Part shown: one piece after another, positions 27,289-35,582 of the stretch | How positions within the stretch are numbered: position 1 is the first letter of the stretch | How the letters are laid out: each line of letters begins with the position of its first letter | Assembly: GCF_002019855.1 (NCBI RefSeq) | Contig: NZ_CM007717.1 | Coordinates: 5,071,798-5,135,797 of the forward strand | DNA from: Streptomyces antibioticus | GTDB taxonomy: Bacteria; Actinomycetota; Actinomycetes; Streptomycetales; Streptomycetaceae | Length of the DNA stretch: 64,000 bases | Reading direction: 5' to 3' | The notes under the pieces: model-generated | Database searches by the model: none | Told to the model about the DNA's origin: nothing | The model's input: the letters and a program-made list of their open reading frames with translations, nothing else | Made by a program: the position numbers and the translations under genes

Positions 27289-29517
27289 TCAGCCCGCGTC
27301 CCGCTTTCCGTCACGCTCCGCAATCACGGCGGTGATGTGGGAGCGGTCGATGCCGCGGCGGTTGACGACCTTGCCGTCCACCCGGCGACCCACCTGGATG
27401 GTGGAGATGCCGTGCGGCTTGAGTGCGGCGGCGAGCGCGTCGGGCTCCCATCCGCCGTAGACGTCCGGGCGCAGTTCGGCGAGCCGGGCCACGACCGCCT
27501 CGGACCATTCCTTGGCCTGCGCGGCGGGGACGACGGCGAGGATGTCGGCGAGCAGGTCGTAGGACGGCCCGGTCACCGCCTCCGCAGCCTCTCCGAGGGC
27601 GTGGCCGGTGAGGAGTCCGGCCGTCTCGCGGGCCTTGCGGGCACGGGCGGCGATGGTCTCGGCGCCGGGGGCGTCGACGTAGACGCCGGCGACGATCCGG
27701 GCGTCCGCCCCTTCGCCCACGAAGTAGTGGATGCCCTTGTCACCCCACGCGAACATGGTCGCCCGCACGCCGCGCTTGTAGGCGGACGTTCCGAGCACCA
27801 TGTCGTTCTCGGTCTGGCCCATGACCTTCATGCACCACCGGGCGGACGCGTTCGCGGAGATGCCGGTGGGCAGCGACTTGGCGTCGGGGCGCTGCGTGGC
27901 CAGCAGCATCACGATGCCGGTGGCGGGGCCGCGCTTGACCAGGTCGGTGGCGATCTCCTCGAACTCCTTGCCGTGCTCGGGGTGCTCGAACAGCACCTGG
28001 CACTCATCCACCCCGACCACGATCGGGTGCAGTCCGAGCGAGCGCTTGTCGGCGAGTTGGCTGGTCACCTTCGACTCAGGGCAGATGTCGCGGGGCAGGG
28101 AGCGGATCACCTTGGTGCGGCGGCGCAGTTCCTCGCGCAGCGCCCGGAAGTCGGCGAGCGCGTAGCCGATGGCTTCGTCGTCGTCGCCAGCGGCGTGCCG
28201 GTGGGAGACGGCGTTGCCGACCGGGTCCAGGTCGCCGGTGCCCTTCATGTCGTAGGTGTGCAACTCCGCCCGCGGGTCCAGCGCGGCGATGAGCAGCAGC
28301 AGACGCAGCAGGAACGTCTTGCCCATGCGCGGGATGGCGCCGATCACCCCGGCGATGTACATCAGGGTGACGTCGATCCAGCGTCCGCGCTGGTCGGTGC
28401 CGTAGGCGACGGGCTTGAACAGGTCCACCGCGCCCGCCTTGGCCAGCGGCCATTGCGGCTTCTTCGCCGTGGTCAGGTCCTGATCCCCCACCCACAGCAC
28501 CAGGTGCCCGGTGTGCTCCTGCGCCACCGCCTCGGGCCACACGCAGCCGAGCGGGCGGCGCAGACCGGAGGCGAGCCGGTCGCGACGCTCGATCACGTCG
28601 GTGACCGTCACGCCGAAGGGGAGGTTGCCCTGCGCGCGCCAGCCGGGGCCGTCGCGAGTGATCGGGGCGGTGAACTCGAACCCGTCGCGGCCCTTGGCCT
28701 GCGCCTGATTGATCGCCGGAATGCCCAGCGCCCCGAGCGCCCGCAGCACGATGTCACTGGTGAGCTTGGTGGCCTTGGGCAGTTCCACCGCACGGTGGAC
28801 GACCGGGGCGTCCGCCTTGCGGCCGACGACTCCGAGCGCCATCACCAGCGCGGTGACCGAGACGGCCTGAAGCCAGTCGGGGGCGAGGACGTACAGGGCC
28901 AGTGCGGTCGCCAGACCGGTGAACATGCCCAGCGCGGTGACCAGGGTGCGCATCCGCACCCGGCCGTCGCGCTGCCGGGACAGCTTCAGATACTCGGCCG
29001 CGTCCTCGCGGCGGACCGCGGCCAGTCGGACGGGTTCGCCCTCCCGGTCGGCCATCCACCGCATCGTGCCCCCGACGAACCGAGCGGCGCCGGCCGGGGC
29101 TTGAAGGGCGAGGCGGGCGGCGTAGACCGGCGTGCGAAGCGCGTGGTAGCCGGTGGTGTGGGCGTAGTGGCGGGCTGCCCACGCCGACGCGGTGCGCAGT
29201 TCGGCGAGCGAGTGCAGCCACGCCGGGACGATCGGACGGCGCTGCGCTGCGGCAAGCCGACCGAGGTAGCCGGGGCCGACCGCCTTCAGCGTCGGCGAGT
29301 CGACCAACACCGTGCCGGACGGGTCGGCCGACTCAACACCCGACTCCCCGGGACCGGAGTCGGCCGACCGGTCGGCGGCGGGCCGGGCGGTCGGGTCGGT
29401 CGACTCCGAGCGGGCCGACCGTGCCTTGCCGAGGTCGACCACCTCGCCCCCGGAGTCGGCGGCCATCTCGGCTTCCAGACGGTCGAAGAGTTCGTGGTCG
29501 TCGTCGGGATGCTTCAC
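27289..29517 (-). CDS. tra: FtsK/SpoIIIE-type DNA transfer ATPase (Tra)
   Basis: I start at GTG 29517 behind AAGGAAG, giving 742 residues; ATG 29553 upstream is possible. The order is an acidic N-terminal region, two membrane helices (about 190-233), a long central part, Walker A GAIPRMGKT (393-401), Walker B PIVVGVDECQVLF, an FtsK-type LLATQRPDAKSLPTGISANAS segment and a C-terminal winged-helix-like end. This matches TraB-like translocases that move double-stranded DNA between mycelia as hexamers. It is the key conjugation gene of the element. Confidence 0.93.
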   Translation of the reverse strand: MKHPDDDHELFDRLEAEMAADSGGEVVDLGKARSARSESTDPTARPAADRSADSGPGESGVESADPSGTVLVDSPTLKAVGPGYLGRLAAAQRRPIVPAWLHSLAELRTASAWAARHYAHTTGYHALRTPVYAARLALQAPAGAARFVGGTMRWMADREGEPVRLAAVRREDAAEYLKLSRQRDGRVRMRTLVTALGMFTGLATALALYVLAPDWLQAVSVTALVMALGVVGRKADAPVVHRAVELPKATKLTSDIVLRALGALGIPAINQAQAKGRDGFEFTAPITRDGPGWRAQGNLPFGVTVTDVIERRDRLASGLRRPLGCVWPEAVAQEHTGHLVLWVGDQDLTTAKKPQWPLAKAGAVDLFKPVAYGTDQRGRWIDVTLMYIAGVIGAIPRMGKTFLLRLLLLIAALDPRAELHTYDMKGTGDLDPVGNAVSHRHAAGDDDEAIGYALADFRALREELRRRTKVIRSLPRDICPESKVTSQLADKRSLGLHPIVVGVDECQVLFEHPEHGKEFEEIATDLVKRGPATGIVMLLATQRPDAKSLPTGISANASARWCMKVMGQTENDMVLGTSAYKRGVRATMFAWGDKGIHYFVGEGADARIVAGVYVDAPGAETIAARARKARETAGLLTGHALGEAAEAVTGPSYDLLADILAVVPAAQAKEWSEAVVARLAELRPDVYGGWEPDALAAALKPHGISTIQVGRRVDGKVVNRRGIDRSHITAVIAERDGKRDAG

Positions 29518-29553
29518 TGGAACTTCCTTCCGCTTACGGGCGTGAGGGAGCAC

Positions 29554-29593
29554 GGGCCCGGCCGAACGCTGTAGGAGGTGAGCGGTCGGGCCC
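29554..29593 (-). promoter_or_regulatory. Leader hairpin before tra, possible fourth family member
   Basis: Arms 29554-29564 and 29583-29593 pair in 10 of 11 positions around an 18-nt loop that includes CTCACC on the minus strand. This resembles, weakly, the conserved loops of the three clear leader hairpins. It lies about 36 nt before the tra GTG. Confidence 0.35.
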
Positions 29594-29676
29594 TGTCGGG
29601 ACTCTTGCGGCTGGCACCTGGTCTGAACAGGTCCTTTAGCCGGTCTTCTACCTGCCCTTTGGTGGCCCTTTTCGCC

Positions 29677-30072
29677 TCAGGCAGCGTGGGCAGCGGCGCG
29701 CTGTTCCTCGGGATAGGCGCAGAGGATGCACATCCCGAGGGAGGTCGGGATGCAGTAGCTGTAGGTCGTCCGGCAGGCGGGGCAGGTGTGGCGGGCGAGC
29801 ATCGCCAGGGCGAGCGCACCCCACTTGCGCGACGTCATCGGTCGCACCGGCTTGGCGAGGTCGACCCGATAGAGGTAGGCGACCTGCGCTCCCGTCCTGC
29901 GGCCCCGGTGACTGCGCATCACTTGTGCGGCCACCGGCTGACCACCCGGCCGCAGACCTGCCGCGCGGAGCTGGCGGCGGGTGGCGTAGCCGTCCGGGGC
30001 GAACTGCCACGGGAATGTGGGGATACCGAACCGGGCGCCGGCGGGATCGAAGCACTTCGTATAGGCGGACAT
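29677..30072 (-). CDS. RRQ(R)L-motif zinc-binding protein
   Basis: The 131-residue protein has TRRQLRAAGLRPGGQPVAAQV near residue 31, the hallmark phrase of a zinc-binding family common in Streptomyces integrative elements. A C-terminal CPAC...CILC pair could hold one zinc. Its start overlaps the stop of the DUF2637 gene, so they are coupled and co-transcribed toward tra. Confidence 0.75.
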   Translation of the reverse strand: MSAYTKCFDPAGARFGIPTFPWQFAPDGYATRRQLRAAGLRPGGQPVAAQVMRSHRGRRTGAQVAYLYRVDLAKPVRPMTSRKWGALALAMLARHTCPACRTTYSYCIPTSLGMCILCAYPEEQRAAAHAA

Positions 30073-31064
30073 CAGGCCGCCACCCCAGCGTCAGCCTCAG
30101 GTCCGGACGGATCGACGGGACGCAGTATGCGGGCGTCCGCCCGCTCGGCGAGCAGGGCATCGCGTACCTGCCGGGCGGGACCCGAACCGCAGCGCAGGGC
30201 CTTGCGGAGCGCCTCGGCGTTGATCCCGGCGTCCGGCCAATCGGCCGTGGCCGTACGCGCCTCGGTCAGCAGGTCCGCCACCGAACGCGGCGGCGCGGTC
30301 TTGGCCCTGCCCTTCGCGGCCTGCTTCCGTGGCGCCCTCGGAACGGAAGGAACGGACTCTTCCGCAGCCTCCCCGGGCTCGGGGCCGGGGTCGGTGACCG
30401 CGCCAGCGGGGTTCAGCTCACCCAGACGCAGAAGGACGCGTTCGCGGCGCGGTGTCCGGCGCCGCCAGGCACGGCCGTAGCGCTCGCGCAGGTCCGCACG
30501 GGCCAGCAGCCTTTCCCGCTCGCGGGCGAGCGCGTCGGCGTAGGAGGTGACCTCCCACAGCGTCATCCGCCGCCACAACGCGAACGTCGACAGCGGGGCG
30601 AGCAGCCAGCGCGAGAACCGCACCTTCTCCATCCGCCGGCCCGTCGCGGCGCCGATCCGCACGGCGTAGACGTGCGCGCCGATCTCGGAGAACACCACCC
30701 ACAGCAGCGGCATCGTCCCGTGCGCCACCTTCGCCGACAACGAGTGCCCGGCGGCGACGTTTAACCCGCACGTGATCAGCGTCAGTACCCAGGGCACGAA
30801 CCGCACCCAGGCCAACGCCATGTCCATGCGGATCAACAGCAGGTTGGCGAGCGTGAACACCGGGATCGCCGTGTCGATACCGACCGGCAGCATCCACGGC
30901 TCGCCGAATCCCCACCGCACTGCCGCAGCGGACACTGCGTCGAACGACGACACCAAGCCCAACGCGCCGACCCCGGCGGCGGCGAGCGCCCCCAGACCGG
31001 CCAGGCCCAGTTCCGGGCGCGTCAGCGGCGGCACGGCCAGACGCTCACTGGTCTGCGCGCTCAT
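30072..31064 (-). CDS. DUF2637 (SpdB-like) membrane protein
   Basis: ATG 31064 overlaps the stop of the 95-residue gene (ATGA), giving 330 residues. Four hydrophobic segments lie in the first 150 or so residues, with the family pattern WMLPVGIDTAIPVFTLANLLLIRM. A basic region, a Pro/Ala-rich linker and a small C-terminal domain (PRSVADLLTEARTATADWPD...LRKALRCGSGPARQVRDALL) resembling a DNA-binding helix-turn-helix follow. DUF2637 proteins are typical of conjugative elements and are likely spread factors. Confidence 0.82.
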   Translation of the reverse strand: MSAQTSERLAVPPLTRPELGLAGLGALAAAGVGALGLVSSFDAVSAAAVRWGFGEPWMLPVGIDTAIPVFTLANLLLIRMDMALAWVRFVPWVLTLITCGLNVAAGHSLSAKVAHGTMPLLWVVFSEIGAHVYAVRIGAATGRRMEKVRFSRWLLAPLSTFALWRRMTLWEVTSYADALARERERLLARADLRERYGRAWRRRTPRRERVLLRLGELNPAGAVTDPGPEPGEAAEESVPSVPRAPRKQAAKGRAKTAPPRSVADLLTEARTATADWPDAGINAEALRKALRCGSGPARQVRDALLAERADARILRPVDPSGPEADAGVAA

Positions 31065-31348
31065 GCCGCCACCCCCCGACGGGGCATCCGACGGCGGGCG
31101 GCGTGGTGCAGAGAGACGATGGCGAACAGCTCTGGATGCGCCTCTACGACCCCGGCCGCGATGCGGATCAGGTCGTCCGGCATCTCCGGGTGGTCGGCGA
31201 GGATGTCGCGCGCGGCGTCCTCGCGGGCCGCGCGCTCTTCGTCCGTCTCGCCCTCGACCCCGAGCCACAGCTCAACCGGGGTACCGAGCGCCAGTTCGGC
31301 GAACTCTTCGACAGAGACGGCCTGATGGCCGCCGATGTACGTGCGCAT
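31061..31348 (-). CDS. Small acidic element protein (95 aa)
   Basis: ATG 31348 follows AGGAG at the end of leader copy 3. The 95-residue protein reads AVSVEEFAELALGTPVELWLGVEGETDEERAAREDAARDILADHPEMPDDLIRIAAGVVEAHPEL and is acidic and helical. I do not recognise a family. It starts a coupled run of 95-aa protein, DUF2637 and RRQ(R)L protein, then tra. Confidence 0.7.
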   Translation of the reverse strand: MRTYIGGHQAVSVEEFAELALGTPVELWLGVEGETDEERAAREDAARDILADHPEMPDDLIRIAAGVVEAHPELFAIVSLHHAARRRMPRRGVAA

Positions 31349-31420
31349 GAGGGCTCCTGAGTCGGAGGGACGGGAGAACCGGAGGGCCGCAGGCGTGTGG
31401 TGAGACGGCAACCACTCCGG
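31346..31420 (-). promoter_or_regulatory. Conserved leader hairpin, copy 3 (diverged)
   Basis: The loop (plus strand 31391-31407) differs from copies 1 and 2 in one of 17 positions. The arms (31379-31390 and 31408-31420) have a wholly different sequence yet pair over 12 bp, with two G-U wobbles and one bulged base. The C/T-rich spacer and AGGAG before the start codon are also kept. Confidence 0.75.
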
Positions 31421-31523
31421 AAGAAACCCCAGCCGCATCGCGGAAAGGGGAGAGCGCCCCGGGCCGGATCCGATCCGGCGCCCATCACGGCTGGTTGCCG
31501 GGGCTGTAGAAGCGGGAGGAGCG

Positions 31524-31691
31524 CTATCGGGGTTGCTCGGTCAGGTGAGCGGCGTCCTCGTAGGCGGTGCGGATCTCCTGCTGCTGCCAGGCCAGCTCAG
31601 CAGCAGACGGGGCAGGGTCCTGCCGGCCGAGGTCGGCGGCCCATGCGTCCGCGCTCGCCTCCAAGCGCCAGGCAGCCGGGTCGGTCGCCAT
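31524..31691 (-). CDS. Tiny coupled ORF 3 (55 aa)
   Basis: ATG 31691 shares a base with the stop of the 35-residue ORF (TGATG). Sequence MATDPAAWRLEASADAWAAD... is acidic with many Ala and Trp. The context of coupled starts and good Shine-Dalgarno sequences supports coding; the function is unknown. Confidence 0.55.
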   Translation of the reverse strand: MATDPAAWRLEASADAWAADLGRQDPAPSAAELAWQQQEIRTAYEDAAHLTEQPR

Positions 31692-31798
31692 CAGCACGCC
31701 TCCTCGTACGCGGCCGTGTGACCTACCGCGTGCGGGTGTGGGCGAGGGGGACGGACCGGAAGCGGCGGCTTGGTCTTCGCGTGCTCGGTCTCGGCCAT
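31691..31798 (-). CDS. Tiny coupled ORF 2 (35 aa)
   Basis: MAETEHAKTKPPLPVRPPRP... is Pro/His-rich. Start and stop both overlap neighbours as TGATG, and GAGGAGG within its end serves as the ribosome binding site for the next ORF. It may act mainly as a translational coupler. Confidence 0.45.
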   Translation of the reverse strand: MAETEHAKTKPPLPVRPPRPHPHAVGHTAAYEEAC

Positions 31799-31902
31799 CA
31801 ACGACCGCCCCGAACACGCGCGTTGTCCTCACTGCGCTTGTTCGCCTCTGCGGCCTTACGGGCCAGTTCCGCCCGCTCCGCGTCTGTCAGACTGGTGATC
31901 AC
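31798..31902 (-). CDS. Tiny coupled ORF 1 (34 aa)
   Basis: GTG 31902 follows GGAGG. The product, M-ITSLTDAERAELARKAAE..., is a single charged helix. Its stop overlaps the next start. It is the first gene of the minus-strand element run. Confidence 0.45.
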   Translation of the reverse strand: MITSLTDAERAELARKAAEANKRSEDNARVRGGR

Positions 31903-31928
31903 AGGTGCCTCCACTCAGGTGCCTGTAC

Positions 31929-31958
31929 GCGGTCCCCGGGTCGCACCCCGGGGACCGC
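31929..31958. terminator. Perfect 12-bp GC hairpin at the head of the minus-strand gene run
   Basis: GCGGTCCCCGGG (31929-31940) pairs with CCCGGGGACCGC (31947-31958) across six bases. It lies 27 bp upstream of the first tiny ORF. It may insulate this run from plus-strand transcription or be part of a control region. Confidence 0.5.
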
Positions 31959-32545
31959 TCTTGTGTGTGGTGGGGCCGTCAAATCCCGGCTCCCCCCGCC
32001 CCGCCCGGACGGACCTGCGCACGCAAGGCGCGCTCCGCACGGGCGGGAAGAGGCAACCGGCCGCAGCGCTAGCCGCCGCGAATCGGTGAAAGGCGACCGG
32101 TCGTCCGCAGCACTCCGAGGCGCTCACGGACCGGGGATGAAACGGCGCCGCCATGCCGGTCGATCACGGCCGCGCCCATCGCATTCGTCGACTCACTGCC
32201 ACTCCTTCAGCCAGATGAACAGGGGAAACGCACTGCAAGGGGGACCGTGTCCCCACTCACCGGCCGTTGCTCGCGGTCACCGGGCCACCTCGCCAGTCGG
32301 GCCGAAGCCCTGTCCCCTGGCCTTCAGCGGGATTGCAGCGTCCCCGCCTTGTGCATCTGTGCAGGTCAAGCAGGCATTGCAAGGACTCCGGCCTTTGCGG
32401 GACCGAGCCTTCAACTCTGTCTCAGAGTGCACTGTGAGGCAGAGTTGGTCAAGTGCCCAAGCGGAAGAAGCGGTGTGGGCCGCTGGTTCTAGCTCTGAGG
32501 CTTGTGCACTATGAGGCAGAGACCTAGATGAGGCTTGGGGTGCAG
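31959..32545. other. Regulatory gap between divergent gene runs
   Basis: About 590 bp separate the minus-strand transfer run from the plus-strand GntR gene. I see no convincing coding frame on either strand. The right part holds two 18-bp direct repeats (listed separately). This is where the divergent promoters of the element are expected. Confidence 0.5.
32427..32521 (+). promoter_or_regulatory. Two 18-bp direct repeats upstream of the GntR gene, candidate operators
   Basis: GTGCACTGTGAGGCAGAG (32427-32444) and GTGCACTATGAGGCAGAG (32504-32521) differ at one base and start 77 bp apart. CTCTGTCTCAGAG, a small palindrome, touches the left copy. Their place directly before the gntR start suggests autoregulation. 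Confidence 0.6.
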
Positions 32546-32899
32546 ATGGTCGAGTGGACCGGCAAATTCGCCTACCAACAGGTGGCTGACGACCTGCGGC
32601 GACGTATCGCCGATGGCGAGTTCGTCGTCAACGGCCAACTTCCCTCGCTCGCAGACCTTCAACGGACCTACAAGGTCACAGTGACCGTCGCTCGCGCGGC
32701 CATACGTCAACTGACGATGGACGGGCTCGTGGTGAGCCATCAGGGCAAGGGGGCTTTCCTGACGTCCGACGCTGCTGGCCGTGCCACGCAGCATGCGGAC
32801 CCAATCGGGGCCGTGGCTTCGCTGCGCGAGGAAGTCGAGCAACTGCGGACCGAGGTGGCTGACCTGCGCGAGCGCGTCGCGACCCTTGAAAGAAGCTAG
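32546..32899 (+). CDS. GntR-family transcriptional regulator (KorSA-like role)
   Basis: I use ATG 32546; ATG 32528 in frame is an alternative that nearly touches the right operator repeat. The protein has an N-terminal GntR winged helix (YQQVADDLRRRIADGEF, LPSLADLQRTYKVTVTVARAAIRQLTMDGLV) and no large effector domain. Instead it ends with a leucine-rich coiled coil (LREEVEQLRTEVADLRERVATLE). Short GntR proteins of this type repress transfer and replication genes in Streptomyces elements, limiting lethal tra expression. That role is inferred. Confidence 0.85.
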   Translation: MVEWTGKFAYQQVADDLRRRIADGEFVVNGQLPSLADLQRTYKVTVTVARAAIRQLTMDGLVVSHQGKGAFLTSDAAGRATQHADPIGAVASLREEVEQLRTEVADLRERVATLERS

Positions 32900-33133
32900 C
32901 TGCCTGGCGGGGCGGATCGGTGCCGCATCGTGCGTGCCGCGGAACATCTGAACCCCCTCGTTCGGTGTGGGGACAAGTTCACCGCCGGAACGTCGAAATC
33001 TGTATCACGTCCCGCTACCTGAGAAAGTTCCGGCACTTTTATACATCCGCTTACACATGCGCTATCACGAATTTCCATTGGCCTAGTCGGGCCGCTACAC
33101 TCGCGGCTCCGACCAGCTATCTAGGAGGGGCAG

Positions 33134-34150
33134 ATGGCTCGGAAGCACCCGGATTGGAAACCCGATCTCCTGCGAATGCATCGCGAGGAAATAGGGCTGA
33201 CTCTGGAAGACACGGGGGAGAAACTCCGAGAAATCGCGGAGCGTCATGGCTTCAACATCGCCGCGAACTTCCAGACGATCTGGGGCCACGAGAAAGGAAC
33301 GGTGTACCCCGGCCCGCATTATCGCCGGGCGTACTGCCGCCTCTATCGTCGCAATGAGGCTCAACTTGGCTTCCGTAAGGCCCTGCCCGGAGAGGATGCC
33401 CCTGTGGAATACGTACCGGCGCCCGCTTCCGCTGAGCGAAAGCTTCCCGGCCAACCAGATGCAGTACGTCAAGCGCTCAGTAGCATCCGCGAAGGCACCG
33501 GCGACGTGGATAGCGAGGCTCTGCGCAATCGCGTGGTGGATGCATGGCGCCGGCACACCGCAGCGGGAAGCGTAGATGGCCCTACCGTGATCCTGGTCGG
33601 GGGGTATGCAGGCTCCGGGAAGTCCGAGTTTGCGAAGTTCCTCGGCGGACTCACCGGCTGGCCCATCCTGGACAAGGACTCCCTGACGCGCCCTTTGGTC
33701 GACCAACTCTTGGTCGCACTCGGGGGAGAGGCTCACGACCGGAGTTCGGCGCTGTATCGGGAAAAGGTTCGGCCGCTCGAATATCGGTGCCTCATGGAGG
33801 CCGCTTGGGACAACGTAGATTGCGGAATTTCGACAATCCTTGATGCCCCATTCATTTCTGAATTCTCGCAGTCTGAATGGATGCAGCGCTTCCAGAACCG
33901 ATGCCGCTCGAAGCGTGTCTCCGTTGCGACGATATGGGTTGAGTGCGACCCGGAATCTATGCGTGAGTACATCGAGTTCCGTGGAGCGGCGCGCGATGCT
34001 TGGAAGATGGAATCGTGGGATGAGTACCTTGCAGGGCTCGACTTGAAGATGCGCCCGCAGGGCCCGCACTTCGTCGTCGACAACCGGCTTGGTGCCGCCG
34101 TGGCACTGGTTGACGAAGCCCGTGACGTGCTGAGCGGAGGCGGCCTGTGA
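33134..34150 (+). CDS. XRE-like domain fused to P-loop kinase (AAA_33 / zeta-like)
   Basis: The 338-residue protein starts after AGGAGGGG. Residues 1-82 resemble an XRE DNA-binding domain of Streptomyces regulators (TIWGHEKGTVYPGPHYRRAYCRLYRRNEAQLGFR). Residues 150-330 form a small-molecule-kinase-like P-loop domain with Walker A GGYAGSGKS (156-164) and DKD (180-182), followed by the likely specificity region. It could be a regulator with a kinase sensor, a zeta-toxin-like enzyme or a nucleoside kinase. Its stop overlaps the guanylate-kinase-like gene, the first of two coupled junctions in this cassette. Confidence 0.75.
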   Translation: MARKHPDWKPDLLRMHREEIGLTLEDTGEKLREIAERHGFNIAANFQTIWGHEKGTVYPGPHYRRAYCRLYRRNEAQLGFRKALPGEDAPVEYVPAPASAERKLPGQPDAVRQALSSIREGTGDVDSEALRNRVVDAWRRHTAAGSVDGPTVILVGGYAGSGKSEFAKFLGGLTGWPILDKDSLTRPLVDQLLVALGGEAHDRSSALYREKVRPLEYRCLMEAAWDNVDCGISTILDAPFISEFSQSEWMQRFQNRCRSKRVSVATIWVECDPESMREYIEFRGAARDAWKMESWDEYLAGLDLKMRPQGPHFVVDNRLGAAVALVDEARDVLSGGGL

Positions 34151-34734
34151 ACCCTTCGGGCGTCATCCTGTACGGGCCCCCAGGGTCCGGCAAGGACACG
34201 GTCGCGGCCGAACTCGCCGTGCTTCGAGGGGAGTTCAAGTTCTTTCGCCGACTCAAGGCAGGCCCCGGACGGACCGAGGGATACCGGCTGACGACAGCCG
34301 AGCACATCGAAGAATTGGCGCAGGCCGGAGAGGTTCTGTACCGCAACAGCCGATATGACGCGGAGTACGCCGTTGACCGTGCCGAAGTCGCTGCGGTCGT
34401 CGGCTCGGGGAGTGTTCCTGTCCTTCACATCGGCCAGGTGGCCGGGGTGCATGCCGTCACGGCCTACCCCATCAACTGGGTACGTGTGCTCCTGTGGTGC
34501 CCCGAGGATGTGACGCGGCAGCGGTGCAGGGACCGCGGGGACAAGGACGTGGAAGCCCGCCTGAAGGTGTGGCACGAGACTCGCCAGGATCTCTTGGACC
34601 ACACAGCCGAGCCATGGTCACTCGTCCTCAGAACAGACAAGGTCAGTGCGGCTCAGGCAGCCCAAGCTGTCGATGAAGCGCGGTTGGTCGGCGCACCCGC
34701 AGAAGCGCGTGACATCCGTGAGCTTGTCGGATGA
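34147..34734 (+). CDS. Guanylate-kinase-like P-loop protein
   Basis: GTG 34147 overlaps the upstream stop. The 195-residue protein has Walker A GPPGSGKDT (10-18), FFRRLKAGPGRTEGYRLTTAEHIEELAQAGEVL, like the GMP-binding region of guanylate kinases, and an RQRCRDRGDKD lid-like segment. It differs from housekeeping Gmk in the substrate loop, so another nucleotide or phosphorylated substrate is possible. It is coupled to the dehydrogenase-like gene by a 4-bp overlap. Confidence 0.7.
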   Translation: MNPSGVILYGPPGSGKDTVAAELAVLRGEFKFFRRLKAGPGRTEGYRLTTAEHIEELAQAGEVLYRNSRYDAEYAVDRAEVAAVVGSGSVPVLHIGQVAGVHAVTAYPINWVRVLLWCPEDVTRQRCRDRGDKDVEARLKVWHETRQDLLDHTAEPWSLVLRTDKVSAAQAAQAVDEARLVGAPAEARDIRELVG

Positions 34735-35582
34735 CCGTCGTCGGAATCCTGCATCCGGGAAGCATGGGCGCCGCTGTGGCAGCGCAGGCGAGGCAATCCT
34801 GTGCCCAGGTTCTCTGGTGCCCAGCCGGTCGCAGCCTCGCAACCAGGAAGCGGGCTGAGCGTTACGGGCTCACCGCGGCAACCGACCTCGGCGAACTGAC
34901 GGAGCGAGCCAGCGTTATTCTCAGCATCTGTCCGCCGGCATACGCGGAAGACGTCGCAGCCGAGGTTTCGGCACACCCGTTCTCCGGGATCTACGCGGAC
35001 TGCAATGCCATCTCGCCGGCCAGCATGGCGCGCGTATCCACAATCGTGGGCCGGACCGGGGCGACCGTCATTGACGGCTCCGTCATCGGCTCGCCCCCGT
35101 CCGCGACTAAGTCCGCCCGTTTGTACCTGTCCGGACCGGCTGCCGCGCTTTCGCCCGTCGCCTCGCTGTTCGCCGGCACAGCGGTACTGGCCCGCACCCT
35201 GTCCGGCGGCATCGGCCGTGCTTCCGCACTGAAGTTGTCGTACAGCAGCTATCAGAAGGCGAGCCGCGTCCTCGCCGCAGTCTCGTATGCCCTCGCCAGT
35301 GATTACGGTGTGGAGGAAGAACTACTCGACATCGCGCAGGGGCGATCTACCAGCTACCTCGCGGAAACGGCCTACATTCCGAAGGTGGCCGCGAGGTCAT
35401 GGCGGTGGGGGCCTGAAATGGGCGAGGTCGCGGACGCCTTGCGGGAAGTCGGGCTCCCTGCTGACTTGGCGGTGGCGTCGGCCGCGATCATGGGGCGATG
35501 GGATGACCGCAGAGATTCATCCTTGAGCGTCCTTGAGGCACTGGAGCATCTACACCGCGGCGATGAAGGCGAGGGAACCTAG
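34731..35582 (+). CDS. NAD(P)-dependent beta-hydroxyacid dehydrogenase-like protein (DUF1932 C-domain)
   Basis: The 283-residue protein has a Rossmann start VVGILHPGSMGAAVA, the SVIGSPPS substrate-loop region, and GGIGRASALKLSYSSYQKAS with K168 at the place of the family's catalytic lysine. A DUF1932-type helical C-terminal domain follows. The architecture is shared by 6-phosphogluconate-dehydrogenase relatives and some imine reductases. The substrate is unknown. The 3' end overlaps the convergent HAD gene by 4 bp. Confidence 0.78.
   Translation: MTVVGILHPGSMGAAVAAQARQSCAQVLWCPAGRSLATRKRAERYGLTAATDLGELTERASVILSICPPAYAEDVAAEVSAHPFSGIYADCNAISPASMARVSTIVGRTGATVIDGSVIGSPPSATKSARLYLSGPAAALSPVASLFAGTAVLARTLSGGIGRASALKLSYSSYQKASRVLAAVSYALASDYGVEEELLDIAQGRSTSYLAETAYIPKVAARSWRWGPEMGEVADALREVGLPADLAVASAAIMGRWDDRRDSSLSVLEALEHLHRGDEGEGT

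Noticed and set aside
31915-32492. Short open frames on both strands in the gap before the GntR gene
   Set aside because: No ribosome binding sites, and composition is unlike the neighbouring element proteins; the region looks regulatory.
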